Shown here in pieces: positions 1-5,203 of a stretch of DNA of 5,203 nucleotides. Source of the stretch: Gammaproteobacteria bacterium (GTDB taxonomy: Bacteria > Pseudomonadota > Gammaproteobacteria > Halothiobacillales > Halothiobacillaceae); NCBI GenBank assembly GCA_029335925.2, contig JARJMX020000060.1, forward strand, positions 1-5,203, read 5' to 3'. Both the position numbers and the translations under genes were made by a program. A model generated the notes under the pieces. The model had not been told where the DNA came from, did no database searches, and saw only the letters and a program-made list of their open reading frames with translations. The first letter of the stretch is position 1; the number at the start of each line of letters is the position of its first letter.

Positions 1-54
1 GATCCGTTGATCGAGCGTTGGGTGGGCGCGGGAATCGGCTATGCCAAGGTGTGA
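1..54 (+). CDS. C-terminal end of an unidentified protein (5' part outside window)
   Basis: Reading frame 1 is open from the window edge for 17 codons and stops at TGA (52-54), giving the tail DPLIERWVGAGIGYAKV. The second frame stops almost at once. The third stays open past 120 but runs straight through the palindromic element, so frame 1 is the best candidate for a real gene end. A palindromic, REP-like element follows within about 8 bases, as is common at the 3' end of genes. The gene would converge on the leftward dihaem cytochrome gene. The tail is too short to assign a family, and no function is proposed. Confidence 0.4.
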   Translation, partial: DPLIERWVGAGIGYAKV

Positions 55-61
55 GTTGGTC

Positions 62-121
62 GGCCCGGGGCGGGCCTCCTACAGGTGATCCCTCTTCCCG
101 TAGGAGCGCCGCCACCGGCGC
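62..121. repeat. REP-like palindromic element between convergent genes
   Basis: Three nested inverted repeats are packed into 60 bases. GGCCC (62-66) pairs with GGGCC (72-76). CTCCTAC (76-82) pairs with GTAGGAG (100-106). GCGCCG (106-111) pairs with CGGCGC (116-121) around a CCAC loop. The GTAGGAGCG core followed by a GC-rich hairpin resembles the short extragenic palindromes scattered through many gammaproteobacterial genomes such as pseudomonads. It lies between the stops of two convergent genes, where it could protect 3' ends or aid termination. No arm is followed by a T-run, so it is not a classic intrinsic terminator. Copy number cannot be judged from one window. Confidence 0.5.
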
Positions 122-145
122 GATAAAACGCTGACTCAACCCTGC

Positions 146-2164
146 TTAATCAAGCAACGGCACGTAATCGCCAAGGAAGGTTCCCCCTTCGGCAAAGGGC
201 GTGCTTTCGTCGATGAGGGTGGGCGTGATCCCCATGCCGAAGGTAAGTTGGGCGGGATCCGTCTCGATAGGGCGGTCGGTGATGACCTCGCCGATAGCAT
301 AGGGGCGGCCATCCTGATGGGTAAAGCCGACTTCAGGCATGCGGAAATAACGGAAGGTGAAGGGTGTCTCGGCAAACACGTCCTTACCAAAGTCGTAGCG
401 CTGGGTGACGACGACCTGGCGATAGCGGGCCGCAGCTTCTCGGGCCTCGCGCCGGGTCGGCAGGAACAGTTCGGGCAGAATGCGCCCTTCACCATCCTTG
501 TAGGCCCCGCGCGCGGTGAACTCGCGCATTAGCTTAAGACGGGTCTCCTGCGCGCTTCGCACGGCCTCGGCCTGTCCTTTGGCCAGCAAGGGATACAGGC
601 TCGGCCAATCGGCGGAATAACCCTGTGGTTTGCGGATGGTCTTAGCAAGAAAGGCGTCCATGCTCGCGGGCATGTCGCCATAGAGCGAGGCCCCCACCAC
701 GTAGTCCAGGAAGACCTTGAACTCGCCCTGACCGAGGGCACGGTTCCTCGGTTCAGGACGGGTGAGATGGCCTGGTGCCTCATCCAGTGCGGCTTGGGCC
801 TTGGCGGTGTAGCCAAGGTAGTCCATCTCCCGCCAGCCTGCCTCCCCTTTGAGCTTGCGCGGCAGGGCCCAGGTACTGTCGATGGTGTTGCCCGTGCCCG
901 AGGTATAGATGGCGTTCTGGCCAACATCGGATTGCCTGCGGTTGCCTGAGTGGCAACCGACACATTGGGTTAGCTCCGCCGGGGTTTGCGGACGCAGTGC
1001 GCCGTCCTTGTCCTCGATCCAGCCGCCCAACAGCCAACCGACACCGTTGTCGATCCAGCCTTGCTGACGATGGGCGTAGATGGGGGCTGATTCGTCCTTG
1101 AGCCCCATGCCGAACTCCTCGGGATACCAGGGCTGCATCTTGTACATCCAGCGGATCTCCTTAACCCGGCGGGCGCGGGTGCCGGGGAAGGGGCTGATTT
1201 CAGGGCGCGTGCCATCGGCCTCAACATCCACGTAATGGAGTGGATGAGCAAACTCGGTGCCGAGCGGATACTGGCCGCGCACGATGGCGATATCGTTGGC
1301 GGCACCCAGATAATGGGTCTCGCCCTGCAGGCGATCCTGGATATTGGCCGCCACCCGCTCCAGGTTGGCCGCATACACAGCAAGACTAAAGCGTCCCTGT
1401 TCGTCTTGCATGAACACTTGCGGCAGGCGGATATAAATACCGGACACGCTACCTGAACGTGGGGTGAAGATGCCATAAGGCATGAAATTGATCGCCCGCC
1501 AGCCGGTGATCCAGCCTTGGCCGTCATGAAAGAAGCCGCGCTCGGCGACCTGTGTGCGGACGAAGCCATCCGCATCGGCGGGCAAATCGTCTGGCGATAG
1601 GCCAGGAAAGAGGCGCATGGGATGGTTGCTGCCGCCATCCCAGTGCTTGGCAGAGCCGGGCCGTTGGATGAAGGCCGCGCGCCAGTTGTCTTGGCGGATA
1701 TAGCTCTGCATATCCCAGGTTTTTGTGTCGATGCCCAAGTCCTCTACGGCCTGGCGCAATACCTCCGGCTTGAGGGTGTTGAGCCAGGGGTTGATGCTGG
1801 AATTGACCACATAGGGGTAATCGAACACCCCGAAGGCATATTCGCGCTGGAGATTGCCGATATTGGGGTTGAGCCCCGCCTGTGGGTTATTGTTACCAAG
1901 CCCGCGTTTGGCGACCCCGTCCGTGTGGCAGAACAGGCAGGCGTTCTGGGTGCCGAAGCTGGTTTCGATATAGCACTGCGCCGGAATATGGGCGTGCGGG
2001 TTGGCAAAGGTGGCGCGGCTGATGTACTCACCACGCAAAGGGGCAGAGGCAGGGGGGAGGGAGCGATCGGCTTGCTGATCCGCGCTTCCGCCTTGACAGG
2101 CCAACAGGAGCAGCGCGCTGGCGACGGCTACGGCGCTCAAGCCAAGGATCGTTGTATTGCGCAT
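146..2164 (-). CDS. Dihaem c-type cytochrome lipoprotein, family not recognised
   Basis: This is a predicted exported, lipid-anchored dihaem protein of 672 residues. From the chosen Met, a short charged start and a hydrophobic core lead to the lipobox LLAC, with Cys23 as the lipidation site. The two haem sites are CLFCH (residues 76-80) and CVGCH (401-405), about 320 residues apart. An extra Cys64 precedes the first site, and His57 and His59 nearby are possible distal ligands. The stretch between the haems is rich in Trp, Tyr and Phe. The protein is much larger than a simple dihaem cytochrome c, and I see no match to MauG/dihaem peroxidase or NapB. Two starts are possible. ATG at 2164 has GAGGTGG just upstream. 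ATG at 2176 (four residues longer) has AAGGA, but that site and the codon's first base lie in a 17-bp inverted repeat, so 2164 is preferred. It follows the PhoX-like gene by 82 bases on the same strand, beyond a strong terminator. An electron-transfer role is inferred from the haem sites; the partner is unknown. Confidence 0.88.
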   Translation of the reverse strand: MRNTTILGLSAVAVASALLLLACQGGSADQQADRSLPPASAPLRGEYISRATFANPHAHIPAQCYIETSFGTQNACLFCHTDGVAKRGLGNNNPQAGLNPNIGNLQREYAFGVFDYPYVVNSSINPWLNTLKPEVLRQAVEDLGIDTKTWDMQSYIRQDNWRAAFIQRPGSAKHWDGGSNHPMRLFPGLSPDDLPADADGFVRTQVAERGFFHDGQGWITGWRAINFMPYGIFTPRSGSVSGIYIRLPQVFMQDEQGRFSLAVYAANLERVAANIQDRLQGETHYLGAANDIAIVRGQYPLGTEFAHPLHYVDVEADGTRPEISPFPGTRARRVKEIRWMYKMQPWYPEEFGMGLKDESAPIYAHRQQGWIDNGVGWLLGGWIEDKDGALRPQTPAELTQCVGCHSGNRRQSDVGQNAIYTSGTGNTIDSTWALPRKLKGEAGWREMDYLGYTAKAQAALDEAPGHLTRPEPRNRALGQGEFKVFLDYVVGASLYGDMPASMDAFLAKTIRKPQGYSADWPSLYPLLAKGQAEAVRSAQETRLKLMREFTARGAYKDGEGRILPELFLPTRREAREAAARYRQVVVTQRYDFGKDVFAETPFTFRYFRMPEVGFTHQDGRPYAIGEVITDRPIETDPAQLTFGMGITPTLIDESTPFAEGGTFLGDYVPLLD

Positions 2165-2167
2165 AAA

Positions 2168-2174
2168 CCACCTC
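2168..2174 (-). promoter_or_regulatory. Ribosome binding site deciding the cytochrome start
   Basis: On the minus strand GAGGTGG precedes TTT and the ATG at 2164. GAGG has a 6-base spacer. It lies just outside the 17-bp inverted repeat and would stay accessible if that hairpin formed. The competing AAGGA (2184-2188), 7 bases before the ATG at 2176, lies inside the hairpin stem. Confidence 0.5.
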
Positions 2175-2175
2175 A

Positions 2176-2222
2176 TGCTTTTTTCCTTGCCCCTCGTTGG
2201 GCGAAGGGCAAGGAAAAAAGCA
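2176..2222. repeat. 17-bp perfect inverted repeat in the lipoprotein intergenic region
   Basis: TGCTTTTTTCCTTGCCC (2176-2192) is exactly complementary to 2206-2222. After one mismatch (2193/2205) the stem continues with TCG/CGA, leaving a loop of about 5 bases (TTGGG). The right arm shares 2219-2222 with the stem of the adjacent terminator and contains its T-tract as read on the minus strand. In the leftward transcript the 3' arm contains the AAGGA site for the upstream ATG of the cytochrome gene. Possible roles are protection of a processed 5' end, masking of the upstream start, or attenuation. Confidence 0.85.
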
Positions 2223-2238
2223 GGCCTTACGGCCTGCT
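2214..2238 (-). terminator. Rho-independent terminator after the PhoX-like gene
   Basis: Read on the minus strand, AGCAGGCC, loop GTAA, then GGCCTGCT form an 8-bp GC-rich stem (2238 to 2219). It runs directly into a run of six T (complement of 2214-2219). It begins 8 bases after the TAA stop (2247-2249) of the PhoX-like gene. It lies between two same-strand genes, so the downstream cytochrome gene is probably expressed at a lower level through read-through, or from a promoter I could not find in the remaining space. Confidence 0.9.
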
Positions 2239-2246
2239 AAGAAAGG

Positions 2247-4163
2247 TTACTTGCGGATTGCGGGTAAACCGCCGATATAGCCCACATGGGCTTCCAGGCG
2301 GTAGTTTGGCACACCATACTTGTTACGCCCCCACAGCTCCGCGGCCTTAGCCTCCAGGCGCTCGGTCAGGTCGGCGGGCTGGGTGCTGATCCAATCCCCC
2401 TGATGCTGGTTGTTGGACATGATGTAGGCATGGCCATTCAGATCGTCGATGACCAGCAGGCCAGTAGATTCGGCACCGGCAGCGAGGTTGAGGATGCGGC
2501 TAAGCTTCTTGGTGTCGACGTTGTAAGCCCACAGATAGTTGTTGACGTGCATGCCCGAGTCTTCGCCGATGAACAAGGTGCGCATCGCCTCGGAATAGAA
2601 CAGGTTGTCGGTATTGGCGATGCGCTCGACGTCTGCGGTGTTGCCGTAGGCATCGGCGCTAATCGGTTTGCCGAGCAGGGCAGGTTCAACATAGGCCTTG
2701 ACGGGGACGTATTCCGAATTGATCGGGTTGCCTGCGGTGTCCTTCTGCCCACCGGCGAGGTCGAAGGTGTAGGTGGCGCCCGCCTTGTTTTCCTTCAGGC
2801 GTACGTGATCCACCGGCCCGCCATCGGCCGCCTTCATCGACTTCTCGATGCGGCTCATGGCGTAGTACATCTTCTTGTCGGCGTGGTTGAAGGCCACACC
2901 CTCACCCTTGGTGAACTCGGTGGTGGCACCGAGGTAGGCGGCATAGCGGCGAGTTTCGAGGAAGGCCGCGGCCTTTTCCATGCCTGGTTTGAGCTTAAGC
3001 CAGATGGTCTGCGCCGAACCGGCACGGGTGGGGATGAAACCTTCCTTTTCTGTGAGCGAGGTCTCGAAGATGTCACCGAGCGTGATGTCAGACTCGATCA
3101 GCTGCTTGATTTCATCATACGTGGCTGAGCCGAGCTTAACCCACTGGATATCGGCCGTACCACCATCGCTGCCATCGGGTGAGGTCTGATTCCACTTGGC
3201 GGCATAGAGTGAGCCACCCGCTTTAGGGTCATTTGCTTTGTCGCCAACGAACATAAAGATGCCCGAGTATTCCCCGTCATCACCAAACACCGCGGTGCGC
3301 CCATCCTTGGCAAAGCGTGCCAGCTCCCAGGTGCCACGGCCCATGTTGTAGAGCTTCTGCACGCTATAGCTGCCATCTGCTTTGGGGATAACTTCGGTGA
3401 TGTAACCGTAGTGGTAAGGATTGGCGGTTTTCATGTTGTTAAAGTAGACCTCAGTCATGGCCTTCAGGCCTGCCTGGGTGGTACTGTATTTTTTTTCACC
3501 GGGCACAAAGTACAGATCGTAATCTTCCTCACCGCCGATATGAGTGTTCCACGGCGAGGGGCCACCGGCGCAGAAGATCCAGCCGCCGTTGACCGAGGAG
3601 AAGTCCACCGCAGTCTGCTTGACGAGGCTGAGCTTGCCATTGCTCTCTTGCTTGAGCTCGGAGAGGCTCATGCTCATCGGCATGCGCGAATACCAGTTCT
3701 GCACCTTCCAGGCATCCCGTCCGTCGGCGAGGACATCGTCGTATTCGTAATGGCTGACCAGCATCAGCTTGTCGCCGATCTTGAGGAGCGAGTTGGCATC
3801 GGGGGTTTCGGCGATCACAGGGTCGCCGTTGATGTCCTTGATCGGGTTCATGTTGACGTCAAAGAGCTGACCGGCAGCGTATTTCTTGCCCTTGACCTCG
3901 CTGGTCTGATCCGTGTTCTTGAACAGGGTGTTGTAGCTGAGTGGGTATTCCTTCACCGAGCCGTCGGTGTAGGTCACACGGGCAACGGAGGTGGTGTAGT
4001 TCTTGAGCATTTGCTCTGCGGTTGTGGCCGCTGGGGTGGCGGTGAATTCGACGCTGGAGACGAGGGGATCGCCATCACCGCCGCAGCCGGAAAGGGCGAA
4101 ACCTACCGCCGCGCCGAGCGCAGCGCGTGGGAACAGGGCGAAAAGGCGCTTGTGCTTGTTCAT
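2247..4163 (-). CDS. PhoX/DUF839-family phosphatase-like lipoprotein
   Basis: This is a 638-residue protein of the PhoX (DUF839) beta-propeller family. Known members are extracytoplasmic phosphomonoesterases with iron and calcium at the active site. The family signature is clear: CAGGPSPW (residues 198-205) followed by Glu212-Glu213, where the Cys matches the iron-ligand Cys of characterised PhoX. Other PhoX-like blocks are the GDDGEY segment (294-299), EGVAFNHADKKMYYA (421-435), TDNLFYSEAMRTLFIGED (518-535), AESTG (564-568) and NNQHQGD (584-590). The N-terminus is a lipoprotein signal with lipobox LSGC (Cys27) and has no twin arginine, although typical PhoX is Tat-exported. Cys27 and Cys198 are the only cysteines I find. 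The start is supported by GGAG (4171-4174) with a 7-base spacer. The gene is first in a leftward unit with the dihaem cytochrome and divergent from ubiC. Family membership is well supported. Phosphatase activity and substrate are inferred, since DUF839 also holds uncharacterised paralogues, so no symbol is given. Confidence 0.88.
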   Translation of the reverse strand: MNKHKRLFALFPRAALGAAVGFALSGCGGDGDPLVSSVEFTATPAATTAEQMLKNYTTSVARVTYTDGSVKEYPLSYNTLFKNTDQTSEVKGKKYAAGQLFDVNMNPIKDINGDPVIAETPDANSLLKIGDKLMLVSHYEYDDVLADGRDAWKVQNWYSRMPMSMSLSELKQESNGKLSLVKQTAVDFSSVNGGWIFCAGGPSPWNTHIGGEEDYDLYFVPGEKKYSTTQAGLKAMTEVYFNNMKTANPYHYGYITEVIPKADGSYSVQKLYNMGRGTWELARFAKDGRTAVFGDDGEYSGIFMFVGDKANDPKAGGSLYAAKWNQTSPDGSDGGTADIQWVKLGSATYDEIKQLIESDITLGDIFETSLTEKEGFIPTRAGSAQTIWLKLKPGMEKAAAFLETRRYAAYLGATTEFTKGEGVAFNHADKKMYYAMSRIEKSMKAADGGPVDHVRLKENKAGATYTFDLAGGQKDTAGNPINSEYVPVKAYVEPALLGKPISADAYGNTADVERIANTDNLFYSEAMRTLFIGEDSGMHVNNYLWAYNVDTKKLSRILNLAAGAESTGLLVIDDLNGHAYIMSNNQHQGDWISTQPADLTERLEAKAAELWGRNKYGVPNYRLEAHVGYIGGLPAIRK

Positions 4164-4170
4164 GAGAGGA

Positions 4171-4174
4171 CTCC
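4171..4174 (-). promoter_or_regulatory. Shine-Dalgarno of the PhoX-like gene
   Basis: On the minus strand GGAG lies 7 bases before the ATG at 4163. It supports this start and thereby the full lipoprotein signal sequence. Confidence 0.65.
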
Positions 4175-4293
4175 GGAATGGGATGGCTTGACGCGCGGAT
4201 CATGCTGACACGGATTGATGACATGGAAATGTCGTCGATATGGCTTGCCCATAACCATGGGGTGCTCACCGCAGCCCTTGGCATGCGCTAGGA

Positions 4294-4319
4294 TGAGGCT
4301 TTCATGAAAGTTCACCTCA
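4294..4319 (+). promoter_or_regulatory. Possible RNA hairpin over the leader ORF start
   Basis: TGAGG (4294-4298) is complementary to CCTCA (4315-4319). The interior is a perfect 12-bp palindrome CTTTCATGAAAG (4299-4310). Together they can fold as a 5-bp outer stem, a one-sided 4-base bulge (TTCA) and a 4-bp inner stem with a CATG loop. The outer stem would cover the Shine-Dalgarno sequence GAGG and the loop would hold the leader ORF ATG. As DNA, the palindrome could instead be a dimeric repressor site. Neither role is demonstrated. Confidence 0.4.
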
Positions 4320-4327
4320 CTCCATGA
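4304..4327 (+). CDS. Leader-like mini-ORF (7 codons) overlapping ubiC
   Basis: ATG at 4304 opens a 7-residue frame, MKVHLTP, ending at TGA (4325-4327). It has a good Shine-Dalgarno sequence: GAGG (4295-4298) with a 5-base spacer. Its stop overlaps the ubiC start in ATGA (4324-4327). The ubiC ATG itself has no recognisable ribosome binding site, and no other in-frame start exists between the preceding stop (4294-4296) and 4324. Ribosomes finishing this frame could therefore re-initiate at ubiC. The peptide has no run of one amino acid that would suggest classic amino-acid attenuation. It may be a translation enhancer or chance. Confidence 0.4.
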   Translation: MKVHLTP

Positions 4328-4800
4328 GCGCTGTTCATACGCATTCCCGCCCCCCCTTGGCCTGGCTGCGCGCCCCAGGCTCGCTGACCCGCCACCTGGT
4401 GCGTGTCTGTCCTGGGAGTCTGGTGGTCGAGGTGCTGGGCGAGGGGTGGGCGAAGGCCGATCCCGTCAGCGCACGCCTGCTCGGGCTGCGGACCGGCGCG
4501 CAGGTATGGCGGCGCGAGGTGCGCCTGTCTTGTCGGCACGCGGGGGCGTGGACGCACTATGTGCATGCCATCACCCTCGGCTCGCCTGCGGCGCAGCGCA
4601 GGCTCGGTCTTGCGCGCCTCGGGCAGCGTCCGCTGGGCTTGCTGCTCTTCCGCAGGGGGGGGCGGCGAATTAAGTTTGCCATCCTGACTCCGGGGCGCAG
4701 CGGCCCCCGGTGGGCGCGGCGCTCGCTATTTCTCCTGCGCGGTCATCGCCTGCTGGTGTGGGAGGCGTTCCTGGAGGGCCTGCCGTCCTTCCGTCGATGA
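4324..4800 (+). CDS. ubiC: Chorismate lyase (chorismate-pyruvate lyase) UbiC
   Basis: UbiC is a cytoplasmic enzyme that converts chorismate to 4-hydroxybenzoate and pyruvate, the first committed step of ubiquinone synthesis. The 158-residue product is near the 165 of the E. coli enzyme and aligns by eye along its length. Matching blocks are PGSLTRHL, LGEGWAKAD, WRREVRLS (Arg64 matches catalytic Arg76), LGQRPLG, WARRS, and VWEAFL (Glu147 matches Glu155). The usual GRTVVP block with conserved Gly90-Arg91 reads Tyr79-Val80 here, which is unusual. The start at 4324 is the only in-frame ATG and keeps the full domain, but it lacks a Shine-Dalgarno sequence and probably relies on the leader ORF that overlaps it. 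The stop overlaps nfi by ATGA. A run of 7 C (4350-4356) and one of 8 G (4655-4662) lie within the gene with the frame intact. Confidence 0.88.
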   Translation: MSAVHTHSRPPLAWLRAPGSLTRHLVRVCPGSLVVEVLGEGWAKADPVSARLLGLRTGAQVWRREVRLSCRHAGAWTHYVHAITLGSPAAQRRLGLARLGQRPLGLLLFRRGGRRIKFAILTPGRSGPRWARRSLFLLRGHRLLVWEAFLEGLPSFRR

Positions 4801-5203
4801 GGCTCGAATTCCCCCACCGTTGGGATGTGAGGCCCACCGAGGCGGTGACCATCCAGCGTGAGCTGGCCGCCCGAGTGCTGCGCGAGGGACCGCCGGTCCT
4901 CGCCGGATGCATCGCCGGAGTGGATGTGGGCTTTGAGGACGAGGGGCGCACCACCCGGGCGGCGGTGGCGGTGCTCGACATGCCCGCCTGCCGGGTGGTC
5001 GAGACCGCCCTCGCGCGCCTGCCCACTCGCTTCCCTTATGTCCCCGGCCTGCTCGCCTTTCGCGAGCTGCCGGCCGTGCTCGTGGCGCTCGGCCAGTTGC
5101 GGCAGCCGCCCGAGCTTGTGCTGTGCGACGGTCAGGGCATCGCCCACCCGCGTCGCCTCGGCATTGCGGCGCACCTCGGGGTGATCACCGGTCTGCCGAG
5201 TGT
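4797..5203 (+). CDS. nfi: Endonuclease V (deoxyinosine-specific), 3' end outside window
   Basis: Endonuclease V nicks DNA one phosphodiester 3' of deoxyinosine and starts repair of deaminated adenine. The first 135 residues are present, of about 220-230 expected. The hallmarks are in order: GVDVGF (residues 41-46, catalytic Asp43), TRAAVAVL (53-60), PYVPGLLAFRE (80-90, with the wedge-type PYVP element and catalytic Glu90), and DGQGIAHPRRLGIAAHLG (111-128, with catalytic Asp111). All three acidic metal ligands visible in this part are intact. The start ATG overlaps the ubiC stop (ATGA, 4797-4800). I see no good Shine-Dalgarno sequence at usual spacing, so translation is probably coupled to ubiC. 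The alignment with E. coli Nfi begins around residue 18, so the first residues are an N-terminal extension or the start is slightly early. The sequence ends within codon 136. Confidence 0.93.
   Translation, partial: MRLEFPHRWDVRPTEAVTIQRELAARVLREGPPVLAGCIAGVDVGFEDEGRTTRAAVAVLDMPACRVVETALARLPTRFPYVPGLLAFRELPAVLVALGQLRQPPELVLCDGQGIAHPRRLGIAAHLGVITGLPS

Larger units (their letters stand above)
4164..4323. promoter_or_regulatory. Divergent intergenic region between the PhoX-like gene and ubiC
   Basis: These 160 bases must hold the promoters for both directions unless ubiC is read from further away. I see no good sigma-70 pair on either strand; the best rightward candidate is TTGATG (4215-4220) with TATGGC (4239-4244), which is weak. 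Repeated elements present are ATGGCTTG twice (4183-4190 and 4240-4247), TGACA twice (4206-4210 and 4219-4223), and a 12-bp palindrome at 4299-4310. The TGACA pair, read leftward as TGTCA, recalls half of a PHO box, but its 13-bp spacing does not match the usual 11. Confidence 0.4.

Noticed and set aside
143..156. TGCTT/AAGCA mini-hairpin at the stop of the cytochrome gene
   Set aside because: It has only five AT-rich pairs, overlaps the stop codon and lacks a T-tract. It is too weak to call a terminator.
1622..2350. Rightward 242-codon open frame opposite the cytochrome gene
   Set aside because: It is antisense to a gene with a lipobox and two CXXCH sites, has no recognisable domain, and runs through the terminator and inverted repeat. 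It is a GC-driven shadow frame.
2286..3128. Rightward 280-codon open frame opposite the PhoX-like gene
   Set aside because: The opposite strand carries the ordered PhoX motif blocks. This frame is Val/Gly-rich with no known motif and is explained by codon bias of the real gene.
3411..4208. Rightward 265-codon open frame covering the 5' half of the PhoX-like gene
   Set aside because: It is antisense to the CAGGPSPW region and the lipoprotein signal, and it has no domain of its own.
4188..4216. TTGACG with CGGATT as a rightward sigma-70 promoter
   Set aside because: The -35 is good, but the hexamer at 17-bp spacing is a poor -10 and the site is over 100 bases from the start codon. It is not strong enough to annotate.
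4540..4580. Frame-shifted GRTMCMP reading within ubiC resembling the missing GRTVVP block
   Set aside because: Restoring it would need two compensating frameshifts within a few codons, and the in-frame sequence aligns without gaps on both sides (WTHYV to RPLG), so it is probably coincidence.
4743..5174. Leftward 143-codon open frame at the right end
   Set aside because: It overlaps endonuclease V, whose catalytic motifs are all present on the plus strand. The leftward frame has no recognisable features.

Overview
This GC-rich window reads as chromosomal DNA of a proteobacterium, most likely a gammaproteobacterium. Three observations support this: a UbiC-type chorismate lyase (ubiquinone synthesis, found mainly in beta- and gammaproteobacteria), two lipoproteins with Gram-negative type II signal peptides, and a small REP-like palindromic element carrying a GTAGGAG core. 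No tRNA, rRNA, CRISPR array, transposase or integrase was seen. I cannot name the species.

Layout. Positions 1-54 hold the last 17 codons of an unidentified rightward gene, followed by a compact palindromic element (about 62-121). Two leftward genes fill 146-4163. The promoter-proximal one (4163 to 2247) encodes a 638-residue lipoprotein of the PhoX/DUF839 phosphatase family. The distal one (2164 to 146) encodes a 672-residue lipoprotein with two CXXCH haem c sites that I cannot place in a named family. Between them lies a textbook rho-independent terminator whose T-tract is also one arm of a 17-bp perfect inverted repeat. The second gene therefore appears to depend on read-through, RNA processing or an unseen promoter.

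A 160-bp divergent intergenic region (4164-4323) separates this unit from a rightward cluster. The cluster starts with a 7-codon leader-like ORF with a good ribosome binding site. It overlaps ubiC by ATGA, and ubiC in turn overlaps nfi (endonuclease V, cut by the window end) by ATGA. The tight overlaps suggest translational coupling.

How the parts may work together. PhoX enzymes are extracytoplasmic phosphatases that use iron and calcium. Here a PhoX relative is predicted to be a lipoprotein, not a Tat substrate, and is paired with a membrane-anchored dihaem cytochrome. A functional link (metal-centre redox, or a shared phosphate or electron-transfer role) is inference from gene order only. 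The ubiC-nfi pair joins quinone synthesis and DNA repair and looks like co-transcription more than one pathway.
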